21,425 nucleotides of DNA, from positions 1-21,425 of the forward strand of contig JAHWHC010000017.1 of assembly GCA_019323555.1 (NCBI GenBank). Reading direction: 5' to 3'. Shown here piece by piece: positions 1 to 7,277 of the stretch; the first letter of the stretch is position 1; each line of letters opens with the position of its first letter. Origin of the DNA: Candidatus Woesearchaeota archaeon (lineage in GTDB: Archaea; Nanobdellota; Nanobdellia; Woesearchaeales; ARS49). The notes under the pieces were generated by a model. It was not told where the DNA came from and searched no databases. It worked only from the letters and a program-made list of their open reading frames with translations. The position numbers and the translations under genes were made by a program.

Positions 1-288
1 TTTAATTGGGGACTAGAACGATTTATAAACTATGTATCAGACAACAGACCAACACACATAGATGTTGCAACAGAGCATGAAGATAGTGGCACAGACCATA
101 TTGTTACAGAGCATTTCGCAAGGTTTACTGGCTATTATGACGGAAGAAAATCAGTTGTTGCAAAGAAAAAATACGGCGGAACAACATCTAAACCAGAAGA
201 GATGGAGCCTGTGCTTGATGCAGATATCCAAAGACTCCAGGAACTGAAGATAGATATCTTTAAGATTAAGGGATTTATAGATGAATAA
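1..288 (+). CDS. C-terminal fragment of unrecognised protein
   Basis: The reading frame is open from the first base of the window to a TAA at 286-288, giving the last 95 residues of a protein whose start lies outside. I do not recognise the family. The fragment is soluble and polar, with an acidic, His-containing stretch near residues 21-38 (DVATEHEDSGTDHIVTEH) and a basic segment (residues 46-60) before a helical tail ending KGFIDE. Its stop overlaps the start of the downstream prenyltransferase by 8 bases (ATG at 281, TAA at 286-288), so the two are almost certainly co-transcribed and translationally coupled. A role in lipid-linked sugar or isoprenoid metabolism is possible from the neighbour only. 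The frame and the coupling are solid; the function is unknown. Confidence 0.65.
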   Translation, partial: FNWGLERFINYVSDNRPTHIDVATEHEDSGTDHIVTEHFARFTGYYDGRKSVVAKKKYGGTTSKPEEMEPVLDADIQRLQELKIDIFKIKGFIDE

Positions 289-1144
289 AATAAAGAACAT
301 AGCTAAACTGCTTAGACCAGCACAGTGGTACAAGAATCTGTTAGTTTTTGTTCCTATTGTGTTTTCTGGAAATCTTGCTAACTTGCATTTGTTATTGCTG
401 ACTTTTGTTGGTTTTCTGGCTCTGTGTGCAGTTTCTTCTGCAAATTATGTTATTAATGATTTGATTGATATCAAGAGCGACAGAAGGCATCCTGAGAAGA
501 AGAAAAGGCCTCTTGCTGCTGGAAAAGTAAAGATTTGGCAGGCAATTGTATTGGCAATTTGTTTATTGATTATTGCAGTAGGCATTAGTGCTGGATTAGA
601 CATTAATTTCTTTTATGCTGTTGTTTTTTTGTTTGGCTTTAGTTTGTTTTACTCTTTATTGCTAAAAAGGGAGCCTTTCTTAGATATCATCGCAATTGGC
701 ATTAATTTTGTTGTTAGGGCTGTTGCAGGCGTGTTTATTGTTGGTGTTGAGACAAGTCCTTGGCTTATTGCTTGTGTTTTTTTCCTGGCACTGTTCTTAT
801 TGGCTGGAAAAAGGCATTCAGATGCTGCATTTCTTGGAAAAGATGCTAAAAAACACAGAAGCACGCTTAAGATGTACACCCCTACAATCACAAATGCCTT
901 GATGATTGTCACCACAACGCTTTTAGTGGTCTCTTACAGTTTATATTCGTTTTTAAGCAATAATACTCCTTATTTGATTTTTTCCTTGCCATTTGCCTTG
1001 TATTTGATTTTCAGGTACTTTTCTCTTGTTTACACAGGTTCTCCTATTGCAAGGCATCCAGAAAGAGTTTTTTTGGATATAAGAATGGATGTTGCAATGG
1101 TTTTATGGGCTATTGCTACTTTTGTGATACTTTATTTCTTGTAG
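281..1144 (+). CDS. UbiA-family prenyltransferase, decaprenyl-phosphate phosphoribosyltransferase-like
   Basis: A 287-residue integral membrane protein with about eight to nine hydrophobic helices. The first Asp-rich motif is at residues 59-71 (N59-D60-x2-D63-x3-D67-R68-x-H70-P71), followed by KKKRPLAAG, which is the form typical of the DPPR synthase-like branch of UbiA enzymes. The second motif lies around residues 125-150 (YSLLLKREPFLDIIAIG, then VVRAVAG). UbiA enzymes move a prenyl or polyprenyl-phosphate group with Mg2+ held by these aspartates. This branch commonly joins phosphoribosyl pyrophosphate to a polyprenyl phosphate, giving a lipid-linked pentose donor. The start overlaps the end of the upstream gene by 8 bases. 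The 3' end overlaps the convergent nucleotidyltransferase gene by 13 bases. The family is certain; the substrate is inferred from motif style. Confidence 0.87.
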   Translation: MNKIKNIAKLLRPAQWYKNLLVFVPIVFSGNLANLHLLLLTFVGFLALCAVSSANYVINDLIDIKSDRRHPEKKKRPLAAGKVKIWQAIVLAICLLIIAVGISAGLDINFFYAVVFLFGFSLFYSLLLKREPFLDIIAIGINFVVRAVAGVFIVGVETSPWLIACVFFLALFLLAGKRHSDAAFLGKDAKKHRSTLKMYTPTITNALMIVTTTLLVVSYSLYSFLSNNTPYLIFSLPFALYLIFRYFSLVYTGSPIARHPERVFLDIRMDVAMVLWAIATFVILYFL

Positions 1145-1842
1145 ATTTTGTTAACTTCTTCGTATTGCTCATGGCTGCCTATGTCATACCAAGGTTCTGT
1201 ATACACCACGGCATAAACTGGTTTTGTTTTCATGAGCAGTTTTGGCAAAGGTACCCCTATGGTATTTTTTTGTGAAATGGCATCAGGAATATCTTCTGCT
1301 CTGATGAAATAGCATAATGTTGCTGCCAGCGTTGATTTTGGATTTTGGGGTTTTTCTTCGATATCAATGATTTTTCCAGCATCATCTGCGATAACATTGC
1401 CTAATTTTCGTGCTTCCTCAATTTTTTTGACATCAAATGCTGCTATTACAGAAGCATTTTTTTCTTTTGACAATTTAACAAGTTCATTAAGATCGAATTC
1501 AAATAAATTATCTCCCCCGACAATCATCAAGTCTTCTGCTATGTTTTCTTTTTCTATTGCAAAGATTATGTCATCCACGACCCCTAATCGGTCTTCATTG
1601 CTTGTTGTATCGTCATTTAAGATTTTGATTTTTTCTTTCCCTTCTGCCCATTTCTTGAAATCTTCATAAAATCTTGCATTTGTGACTATTATGATTTCGT
1701 CAATGGCAGGCACTTCTTTGATTTTGTCTATTATCCAATCTATCATTAATTTATTTCCTACTGGAAGAAGCGGTTTTGCCTTGTCTTTTGTCAAGGGATA
1801 CAGCCTTGTTGCGTAACCTGCCGCTAATACTATTGCTTTCAT
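1132..1842 (-). CDS. Nucleotidyltransferase of the sugar-1-phosphate / phosphocholine type
   Basis: A 236-residue single-domain nucleotidyltransferase. The N-terminus carries the fold's signature: LAAGYATRLYPLT, then K-A-KPLLPVGNK at residues 6-31, which binds the NTP. VGGDNLFEF near residue 108 holds the metal-binding Asp, and WYDIGSHEQYEEVN near the C-terminus is typical of glucose-1-phosphate thymidylyltransferase-like proteins. It probably makes an NDP-sugar (or CDP-alcohol) for cell-surface glycan or lipid assembly, which would fit the neighbouring UbiA enzyme. There is no left-handed beta-helix extension, so it is a minimal catalytic domain. The ATG at 1842 lies about 27 bases from a TATA-like element, suggesting a leaderless mRNA. 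The exact sugar or alcohol cannot be read from the sequence. Confidence 0.85.
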   Translation of the reverse strand: MKAIVLAAGYATRLYPLTKDKAKPLLPVGNKLMIDWIIDKIKEVPAIDEIIIVTNARFYEDFKKWAEGKEKIKILNDDTTSNEDRLGVVDDIIFAIEKENIAEDLMIVGGDNLFEFDLNELVKLSKEKNASVIAAFDVKKIEEARKLGNVIADDAGKIIDIEEKPQNPKSTLAATLCYFIRAEDIPDAISQKNTIGVPLPKLLMKTKPVYAVVYTEPWYDIGSHEQYEEVNKIYKK

Positions 1843-1863
1843 GATTATCGTCTAGAAACTGGC

Positions 1864-1874
1864 TTTTTATAAAT
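1864..1874 (-). promoter_or_regulatory. TATA box for the nucleotidyltransferase gene
   Basis: On the minus strand this reads ATTTATAAAAA. Its centre is about 27 bases upstream of the ATG at 1842, so transcription should begin at or within a base or two of the start codon (leaderless). Confidence 0.6.
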
Positions 1875-1896
1875 CTTATGCTATTTAAAGACCAAA

Positions 1897-1912
1897 CGAA
1901 AGCTTTATAAAT
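1897..1912 (+). promoter_or_regulatory. BRE and TATA box for 5S rRNA
   Basis: CGAAAG (BRE-like) is followed by CTTTATAAAT. The TATA centre near 1907 predicts a start near 1933, exactly where the 5S rRNA begins. This supports an independent 5S transcription unit. Confidence 0.75.
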
Positions 1913-1932
1913 CGCCTGTTACTCCATAGCTA

Positions 1933-2045
1933 TAGGACGGCCATAGGGGCCGGGTTCCACCCAGTCTCATTCGAACCTGGCAGTTAAACCGGCTTCCGTA
2001 TCGGGCTGTACTGCATTCCGCGGGAAATCCGATAAGCTGTCCACC
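1933..2045 (+). rRNA. rrf: 5S ribosomal RNA, stand-alone
   Basis: The terminal helix I is visible as GGACGGC (1935-1941) pairing with GCTGTCC (2036-2042), with one G-U pair. It is followed by the conserved CATAG-type loop A, a GGCCGG/CCGGCT helix II, a loop C region with TTCGAACC, GTTAAACC, and a helix IV closed by TATCGG pairing with CCGATA. The length of about 110 nt is slightly below the usual 120. No 16S or 23S gene is nearby, so this copy is unlinked, and a BRE/TATA pair sits at the right distance. It is followed by a T-rich tract (CCTTTTCTTT) that probably ends transcription. The ends are accurate to a few bases. The sequence is divergent in loop C compared with well-known archaeal 5S RNAs, but the fold is clear. 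Confidence 0.88.
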
Positions 2046-2069
2046 TTTTCTTTAAAATTTAAACAAGAA

Positions 2070-3188
2070 TTACTTTATTTCTAGTATTATTTCTCCTGTT
2101 TTTTCATTAATCTCTTTAATGTATTTTACACCTTTTAGTTTTTCTTTTACCTCTTGCCAGGTCATTGTTTTTCGCATGTTTTTAATTTCAGAAAATAACT
2201 TCTGCAGTTCTTGGTATTTCTCGTATATTTTTTCTCCTCTTTCCTGGAACTCTTGTGCTTTTTTCTCCTGCAGTTCCAGATTATCTTTTTGTATCTTGAT
2301 TTTCGTGTCTATTCTTCCAATCTCTTTGCCATATTTATCTGATACTTGTTTAAGCTCTTTTTTGCCTGTTCCTTTTGATAATACAGAATCTAGTGCTTGG
2401 CTGTATGTCTTGAATGGTTCTTGTCTTTTTGTTTCGTAAAGCTTTAGCTTAAATGGCGCAATATCAATAATTTCATTACCCTCAAAAACAACAACCGGTT
2501 CTATTTTCTGCTGGAGCAGCGTTGATAATTTCTCATATATTTTCTTGATCTCTTCTGCTGTTAGGTTTTTCTTTGTTTTAGGAATATCTGAAAGTATGCA
2601 AACTTCTGCAGCATATGTGCCCCCTATTCCTAATTGCACTGCGAGTGTTTTAGATATTGTGTCAGAGGATGTTTCTATTAATCTCTTGAATTTTGCTGGA
2701 CTTATGTCAAACGGGTTGTGCTCTCTTGAAGGCGAAACATACAGTTCCCCTTTTTTTATGATTCTGTCTTTCCATTTTTGTATTGCTAGCGGCTGGATTA
2801 TAGTGCCTTTTTGGCATAATATCACATTTCCTTTGCTGAATAATTCTAATATTAAGTCGTACCTGCCCTCTTTAGTCTCAAATTCCAGTTTTATTATTCT
2901 TTCGCTGTTTATTTGCTCTATTTTTCTTAATCTTGCGCTTGAGAGGTATTTTCTTAGTATTCCGCAGAACCCAAGCATTTTTTCAGGCATCTCTGGCTTT
3001 GTCTCTGTAAACCATATAAAGCTCGGCAGGATCACTCTTAGCATCTTTTTGCCTATTCTTGGTACGTGCAGGGAGAATAAGAGTTCTTTTTTTGCTGGTT
3101 GGTAGATTTTGTCTATTTTTCCGTCTAGTAATTGCTGGAATTCATCCACTAGATACTTTATTTCTACGCTTGACAGCTCGTTTTTCAT
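2070..3188 (-). CDS. NFACT/Rqc2 (NEMF)-family protein lacking the C-terminal NFACT-R domain
   Basis: I place the start at 3188 (MKNELSSVEIKYLV) because that ATG overlaps the previous gene's TGA as ATGA; this gives 372 residues. Residues 1-175 form the NFACT-N domain (KIDKIYQPAKKELLF; FCGILRKYL). Residues about 185-240 are the helix-hairpin-helix region (LAVQLGIGGTYAAEVC), and about 285-350 are coiled coil. Family members bind the 60S/50S subunit carrying a stalled peptidyl-tRNA and, in bacteria and eukaryotes, add C-terminal tails. Full-length archaeal homologues run to about 650 residues and end in an NFACT-R domain, which is missing here: the protein stops at TGEIILEIK just after the coiled coil. 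The DR pair of NFACT-N, needed for tailing in other organisms, is E96-R97 here. It is the last gene of the secF-secD operon. Confidence 0.83.
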   Translation of the reverse strand: MKNELSSVEIKYLVDEFQQLLDGKIDKIYQPAKKELLFSLHVPRIGKKMLRVILPSFIWFTETKPEMPEKMLGFCGILRKYLSSARLRKIEQINSERIIKLEFETKEGRYDLILELFSKGNVILCQKGTIIQPLAIQKWKDRIIKKGELYVSPSREHNPFDISPAKFKRLIETSSDTISKTLAVQLGIGGTYAAEVCILSDIPKTKKNLTAEEIKKIYEKLSTLLQQKIEPVVVFEGNEIIDIAPFKLKLYETKRQEPFKTYSQALDSVLSKGTGKKELKQVSDKYGKEIGRIDTKIKIQKDNLELQEKKAQEFQERGEKIYEKYQELQKLFSEIKNMRKTMTWQEVKEKLKGVKYIKEINEKTGEIILEIK

Positions 3189-3532
3189 ATGCCTAAGCCG
3201 ATAAGAATTATGCCTATGATTATGGCAGTTATACCGGCCCATTTAAGCAGGTTCATCTTTTCTTTTAAATATTTAACTGCCAAAAGTGTGGATATTATGT
3301 ATTGTAAAGATATTATAGGGTATAACACAGATAGTTCTCCTCCTTTGAATGCAATCAATAATGCAATCATGCCAGTTCCGCAGCAGGCCATTCCTAAAAC
3401 AAGATACTTATTTCTTATCTGTTGTAATATGTTCAAATTAAATTTATCAGCTCCTTTTTTGAGAAGTATTACCCCTACTCCTCCAAGTATTCCTGATAAG
3501 ACCGCCAGCAATATTGCCCATAATTGTGTCAT
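3185..3532 (-). CDS. Small four-helix SMR/EamA-like transporter subunit (second of pair)
   Basis: A 115-residue protein of four hydrophobic helices. I chose the ATG at 3532 because it overlaps the upstream stop as ATGA. GGELSVLYPIISLQYIIS around residues 65-82 resembles the GEL-S/T-V-x-PI segment of EamA half-proteins (ArnE/ArnF) and small multidrug resistance proteins. The gene immediately follows a homologue of the same size with the matching segment GELTVVFPIVATSY. Such tandem pairs usually assemble as antiparallel heterodimers that export lipophilic cations, guanidinium-like compounds or lipid-linked sugars. The substrate cannot be told from sequence. It shares an operon with secD upstream and the Rqc2-like gene downstream, each joined by a 4-base overlap or less. 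Confidence 0.78.
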   Translation of the reverse strand: MTQLWAILLAVLSGILGGVGVILLKKGADKFNLNILQQIRNKYLVLGMACCGTGMIALLIAFKGGELSVLYPIISLQYIISTLLAVKYLKEKMNLLKWAGITAIIIGIILIGLGI

Positions 3533-3861
3533 TTTCTGCCCACCCCGGTCATTGCAACTCCTGCAAATATTAATGCAATGCCTATCCATCGCAGTAGGCT
3601 TATTTGTTCATTGAATATTACTACTGCATATATCGCAGCGATTATGTAGCTTGTTGCAACTATTGGAAAAACAACTGTTAGTTCTCCCTCTTTTAGCGCT
3701 ATAATCAATGCTGCCCAGCCTATTGCGTAAAGCAAAAGTCCGATAAGTATTGGCCAGGTTAGTTCTGGAAGGTTGTTTCCGCCCATCTTTTGGAATATCT
3801 GTGCTGTTGCTGCCAAGAATGCGCATAATAGAGCAAGGCCAATTGCCTTCAGCTTTGTCAT
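3529..3861 (-). CDS. Small four-helix SMR/EamA-like transporter subunit (first of pair)
   Basis: A 110-residue protein with four predicted membrane helices. It begins MTKLKAIGLALLCAFLAATAQ and carries GELTVVFPIVATSYIIAA in helix three, the region that lines the substrate path in the EamA/SMR fold. The ATG at 3861 is separated from the secD stop by a single base, and its own stop overlaps the start of its paralogue, so the pair is translationally coupled and probably forms a heterodimer. A short acidic/basic tail (GVGRK) follows the last helix. EmrE-type proteins carry an essential Glu in helix 1; none is visible in helix 1 here, which argues for the EamA/ArnEF-like side of the family rather than a proton-coupled multidrug pump. 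Confidence 0.78.
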   Translation of the reverse strand: MTKLKAIGLALLCAFLAATAQIFQKMGGNNLPELTWPILIGLLLYAIGWAALIIALKEGELTVVFPIVATSYIIAAIYAVVIFNEQISLLRWIGIALIFAGVAMTGVGRK

Positions 3862-3862
3862 T

Positions 3863-5599
3863 TTATTCTCCTATCAATATTTTGATCATAGAAGCAAATG
3901 CAGGTCTTGTTATAAACACTCCGATGGTTACTCCTGCGATTGTTGTTAGTGCGAATCCTTTCAATAGTCCTGCTCCTGCAAATATTAATGGCACCATTGC
4001 GACTACTGTCGTGAAATATGCTGCCATGATTATGAAGAATGCTCTCTTTAGTTTTTGGGCCCAGCCGCCGAAGTGTCCTTCCTCTTTTCTTAGTGTCTCG
4101 TCTGTTATGACGATTTGGTCGTCTACTCCTGTTCCTACTGCGATTATTATTCCTGCTATTGATGCAAGGTCCATGTTCCATCCCACTAGTGCTGCAAATC
4201 CTAACAGCATGACGATCTCACTTACAGAAACAACTATCATGGATGCTGCTACTTTAAGGTACCTGTATCTTATCGCGATTATTGCTGCTACTGCCAGTAT
4301 TGCGATTATTCCCACGAATATTGCGTTTTTAAGGAACTGTATTCCCAGGACTGGCGAGATATTGTCTGTTTTAACTATGTTTAGCTTGACTGGCAGGCTT
4401 CCTGTGATCAGGATTGTCTGCAGTCTTTTCATTTCATTTAGTGCGTTTATTATTGCTTCTTGTTCTGAGGCTCCTGCTCCAGAACCGCTTATTGCGATTT
4501 CTGTCACCGCTCTTCCCTGCAGTTCTGCTGCAATATTTAATTGGTCTACTTTTTTGTCATCTAGGAATAATTGTAATGGTTCGGATAAGTATTCTCCTTG
4601 CTCTCTTTTCTCTACTTTTAGGTCTCTTGTTGCATCTGCTTGTTTCTGTGCTGCCCCTGGTGTCAAGGATATGGAGAACATGAAGCTGCATGCCATTCCG
4701 CCTTCGATTTTTCCGCATCCTCTGTTCGGGTCTATTCCAGAGCACTCTGCTGTCCTGCAGACATAGGTTATGTCTTCTCCTCCTCTGAATACTGTTGTTT
4801 CACCTACTTTTGCCTCGAATTTTCCTTGCTTTGCCAGCAGGTCTTTCACCTCTTCTTCTGTTGCGCCTGCAATTTCAACAAGTATGTATCGATTTCCTTC
4901 TCCCAGTAATTTTGGCTTGTCTCTGATCTCTTTCACAATAACATCTGTCAAGCCGTATACGTTTAGTCTTTCCTGGAGATTGTCCATGATTGTGCCCATC
5001 ATGTCATCATCTATTGCCTCTGCTGGCTGTAATAGGACTCTTGTTCCGCCCTGCAGGTCCAGTCCTTTTCTTATGTTTGTTGTAGGTGCCTGCATTATGC
5101 TTAATCCTATGTTCTGCATTCCTATCAGTATTTTCTTTGTTTTGGGCACTGTGACTGTTTTGTTTATTTTTTTGTCAACTACAATTGTTTCATTGTCTAT
5201 TGTTTCATTTACTTTTATTGTCTCTTGCACTATTTTTTCTTCTGTTTCGTTTAATTCTTCTGTTAGGTATTCTCCTTTTGTCAATAAAGTGTATGATTTC
5301 TTGTTTGTTTTTATCGTGACTGTTCTGTTAACATCGAGTTCGCTTACAAATGCGTAATAGTCTGCTATGTTGTTTATTGGCCTGTTGTTCATTGCAATGA
5401 TGACTTCGTGCGACATCGGCGATAGCCCTGGTTTTGGGCTTTCGATGCCTGCAAGTGCTGCTGAGCTGTTTTTCATCACTGCTTTGATTGCAACCCCTTC
5501 ATTCATTGGGTTTGGCCTTATTGCTATTAATGCAAATATCAAGAATATGATTAATAGGATGATTCTCCAGTTCGTGAATAATTGTTTAACTTTGCTCAT
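3863..5599 (-). CDS. secD: SecD, protein-export membrane protein with PDZ-like insert
   Basis: A 578-residue protein. TM1 is at residues 12-28. Residues 31-108 look like a PDZ domain (GVAIKAV, NSSAALAGI, VIIAMNNRPINNIADYY, TVTIKTNKKSYTLL). Residues 112-157 form a polar Thr/Glu/Asn/Lys linker. The canonical SecD region begins at GLDLQGGTRV (179-188) and continues through the large extracytoplasmic domain to five C-terminal helices with GVDDQIVITDE. SecD works with SecF on the outer side of SecYEG to pull translocating chains forward, driven by ion flow. Five N-x-T sequons lie at residues 91, 117, 131, 136 and 146, plausible N-glycosylation sites on the outside. The gene overlaps the secF stop by 14 bases. 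Identification is firm; the PDZ reading is from pattern only. Confidence 0.93.
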   Translation of the reverse strand: MSKVKQLFTNWRIILLIIFLIFALIAIRPNPMNEGVAIKAVMKNSSAALAGIESPKPGLSPMSHEVIIAMNNRPINNIADYYAFVSELDVNRTVTIKTNKKSYTLLTKGEYLTEELNETEEKIVQETIKVNETIDNETIVVDKKINKTVTVPKTKKILIGMQNIGLSIMQAPTTNIRKGLDLQGGTRVLLQPAEAIDDDMMGTIMDNLQERLNVYGLTDVIVKEIRDKPKLLGEGNRYILVEIAGATEEEVKDLLAKQGKFEAKVGETTVFRGGEDITYVCRTAECSGIDPNRGCGKIEGGMACSFMFSISLTPGAAQKQADATRDLKVEKREQGEYLSEPLQLFLDDKKVDQLNIAAELQGRAVTEIAISGSGAGASEQEAIINALNEMKRLQTILITGSLPVKLNIVKTDNISPVLGIQFLKNAIFVGIIAILAVAAIIAIRYRYLKVAASMIVVSVSEIVMLLGFAALVGWNMDLASIAGIIIAVGTGVDDQIVITDETLRKEEGHFGGWAQKLKRAFFIIMAAYFTTVVAMVPLIFAGAGLLKGFALTTIAGVTIGVFITRPAFASMIKILIGE

Positions 5600-6488
5600 G
5601 TTTCTTCGCCTTTTTCTCCAGGTGCCATCTCAAGATGCCTGTGTTCTGGATCCATGTGTTTAGCATGTCAAAGAACAGGCCTATTACGATTATGATCATT
5701 ATTTGTTTTATAACGTCAGATGATGTGAATATATATGCTAGAAGTGCTGCCACAAAAGATGTCAGGGACATGGTCATTCCAGTCTTCATAGAGCCAAGTA
5801 TTCTGTCAAATACACTTCCTTCTTTTCTTTTTAAGACTCTTGATGTAAGCAGGATGTCTGTGTCTACTGAGTATCCTATAAGCATCAGGAATGCTGCAAC
5901 TCCTGCTGTTGTTAGTTTCATCCCTAGCAAAGATACTGTTGCTAGTGTGCATAAGATGTCTGATGTTGCTGCAAGGATGACGAATAAAGAAGGAATTACT
6001 GACCTGAATGTTATCAATACCACTATGCCCATTGCAAGGAACGCCAGTATGATTGCGACTATTGTCTGCCTGAAAAAGCTCGCTCCTAGTGTAGAGCCCA
6101 TTGATTCAATGGTGTATTCGTCTTCATTTAATTCAATAATGTGTGAGGCGATTACTGCTTGCTTTAATTGGTCTTCATCTGTGTCAGAAGCCTCTATTAT
6201 AATAGACTTAAGCATTCCTGCTTCTGTCAGTCTTCTTATCTCTATGTCTGCTTTTGGCAGTTTATCATGCAGGTCTGATTCTAAGGCAACAGTGTCTATC
6301 TCTGTTGTTGTGGGGATTGTTAGGGTTATTCCTCCTTTTAGTGAGACTCCTTTTTGCACAAATTCCCCTGTTGTCGCGTAATTATAGCCCAATACTCCTA
6401 TTGCTAGAAATAACAGTACTATTGTGAATATCATTAATTCTTTGTATCTCTTGTCATATATGTGAATTAATTTTGATTTTATCCCCAA
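5586..6488 (-). CDS. secF: SecF, protein-export membrane protein
   Basis: A 300-residue protein. It has an N-terminal membrane helix (about residues 19-36), a small extracytoplasmic domain opened by VSLKGGITLTIP (the SecF GG motif), and five C-terminal helices containing GYSVDTDILLTSRVLKRK, a strong SecF signature. It partners SecD, encoded directly downstream with a 14-base overlap. The start is TTG at 6488. Upstream, the minus strand offers GGGGTG about 7-8 bases before it as a ribosome-binding site, and a TATA-like element near 6525. No in-frame ATG fits the N-terminus better. The C-terminus ends in a basic KKAKK stretch. SecF-then-SecD order is common in archaea. Confidence 0.93.
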   Translation of the reverse strand: MGIKSKLIHIYDKRYKELMIFTIVLLFLAIGVLGYNYATTGEFVQKGVSLKGGITLTIPTTTEIDTVALESDLHDKLPKADIEIRRLTEAGMLKSIIIEASDTDEDQLKQAVIASHIIELNEDEYTIESMGSTLGASFFRQTIVAIILAFLAMGIVVLITFRSVIPSLFVILAATSDILCTLATVSLLGMKLTTAGVAAFLMLIGYSVDTDILLTSRVLKRKEGSVFDRILGSMKTGMTMSLTSFVAALLAYIFTSSDVIKQIMIIIVIGLFFDMLNTWIQNTGILRWHLEKKAKKHEQS

Positions 6489-6519
6489 TATTACACCCCG
6501 CTTTGAGAGAATAAAGGGC

Positions 6520-6531
6520 TATTTTTAAAGG
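6520..6531 (-). promoter_or_regulatory. TATA box for the secF-secD operon
   Basis: The minus strand reads CCTTTAAAAATA, centred near 6525. This predicts a start near 6499 and a leader of about 10 bases that includes the GGGGTG ribosome-binding site before the TTG start. Confidence 0.5.
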
Positions 6532-6548
6532 TTGCGCTTTTACAGAGT

Positions 6549-6590
6549 AAAACGCAACTTCAACAAATTTTTGATTTGTTGTAAATTGCG
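6549..6590 (-). terminator. Hairpin terminator after the site-2 protease gene
   Basis: CAACAAAT (6561-6568) and ATTTGTTG (6574-6581) pair perfectly around a 5-base loop. An outer CGCAA/TTGCG stem (6553-6557, 6586-6590) is separated from it by small internal loops. On the minus strand the hairpin begins 14 bases after the protease stop and is followed by TTTT. This fits an intrinsic terminator; it is upstream of the secF promoter. Confidence 0.6.
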
Positions 6591-6603
6591 GAACTGGCGA
6601 TAA

Positions 6604-7167
6604 TCAGAAAAACACTTTCCAAAGCCCAGTATAGACCTTGAATCCGTCAAACATAGGTATTGGAAGCATGTTGAATACAAACAAGAACAGGTTTATCTGT
6701 TTTGTGACATATAACGCCACTCTTGTATGTTTTTTTAGGTCTTTTCTCTTTAGTAAAATCCAGCAGATAAAGAATATTGCTAGGTTTACAAAAGGCCCTG
6801 CTGCTGCTATTGCAGATGTCTGTAGCGGAGGGATCACGCATTCTTTTGCTGCGCAGCCAATGCTTACGTATGCAGGAACAAAGAAGATGAATCCAGTCTG
6901 CAGTGCTCTTAATATTATTCCTATCCCTAACCAAGTGTATGCTGCATGAAATGTTGCTTCTAGTCCAAATCCTAACGCAACAAACTTGTGCCCTAGCTCA
7001 TGAAGAATTATCGCAGGTGCAGTTACTATGCACGCGAACTTGAATGCTTTCCAGTCAAATCCTGTCTGAAACCTGTCTTGGGTGAACTTGAAGATGGTCA
7101 TGAAGATATAGCCTACTGCTACTGTCATTATTGCAATGTCTATTATCTCTCTTATGTCGAGTATCAT
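6604..7167 (-). CDS. Site-2 protease family (M50) intramembrane metalloprotease
   Basis: A 187-residue, multi-helix membrane protein. The zinc-binding motif HELGH is at residues 56-60 inside a hydrophobic helix, and the second motif NMLPIPMFDG (166-175) supplies the third ligand, Asp174. This is the minimal site-2 protease core without PDZ or CBS domains. Such enzymes cut membrane-spanning segments of regulators, signal-peptide remnants or stress factors. The ATG at 7167 lies about 28 bases from a TATA element, so the message is probably leaderless and monocistronic, ending in the hairpin at 6549-6590. The substrate is unknown; its place between secF and a tiny basic peptide gene gives no firm hint. 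Confidence 0.88.
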   Translation of the reverse strand: MILDIREIIDIAIMTVAVGYIFMTIFKFTQDRFQTGFDWKAFKFACIVTAPAIILHELGHKFVALGFGLEATFHAAYTWLGIGIILRALQTGFIFFVPAYVSIGCAAKECVIPPLQTSAIAAAGPFVNLAIFFICWILLKRKDLKKHTRVALYVTKQINLFLFVFNMLPIPMFDGFKVYTGLWKVFF

Positions 7168-7189
7168 GGTTCTGTCTGAAATTTGTTTT

Positions 7190-7200
7190 GTTTATAACTT
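7190..7200 (-). promoter_or_regulatory. TATA box for the site-2 protease gene
   Basis: The minus strand reads AAGTTATAAAC, centred about 28 bases before the ATG at 7167, which predicts a leader of zero to two bases. Confidence 0.55.
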
Positions 7201-7226
7201 TTTCGATAAAAATCAAGAGAAGGAGA

Positions 7227-7260
7227 ATAAAAAATTCAACTGCCCCGAGTAGAGGCAGTG
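7227..7260 (-). terminator. Intrinsic terminator of the 19-residue peptide unit
   Basis: The minus strand forms ACTGCC / GGCAGT (7254-7259 with 7239-7244) around a 9-base loop, followed at once by AATTTTTTATT. This stem plus T-tract lies 18 bases after the TAA of the small peptide ORF and before the protease promoter. Confidence 0.65.
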
Positions 7261-7277
7261 AAAGGTTTTAGCCAAAC

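Noticed and set aside
3189..3242. Eighteen-residue N-terminal extension of the Rqc2-like protein
   Set aside because: The extension (MGRYNCHNHRH...) is the out-of-frame tail of the transporter gene; the ATGA overlap and the family's usual MK-x-x-LSS start support 3188.
3533..3589. Nineteen-residue extension of the second small transporter
   Set aside because: It is Cys/His/Arg-rich and overlaps the first transporter gene; MTQLWAILL after the ATGA overlap matches its paralogue.
3750..4766. Long 338-codon plus-strand open frame opposite secD
   Set aside because: It is the antisense of a clear secD gene, has no start signals, and its product has no recognisable motif; AT-rich genes on the other strand often leave such frames open.
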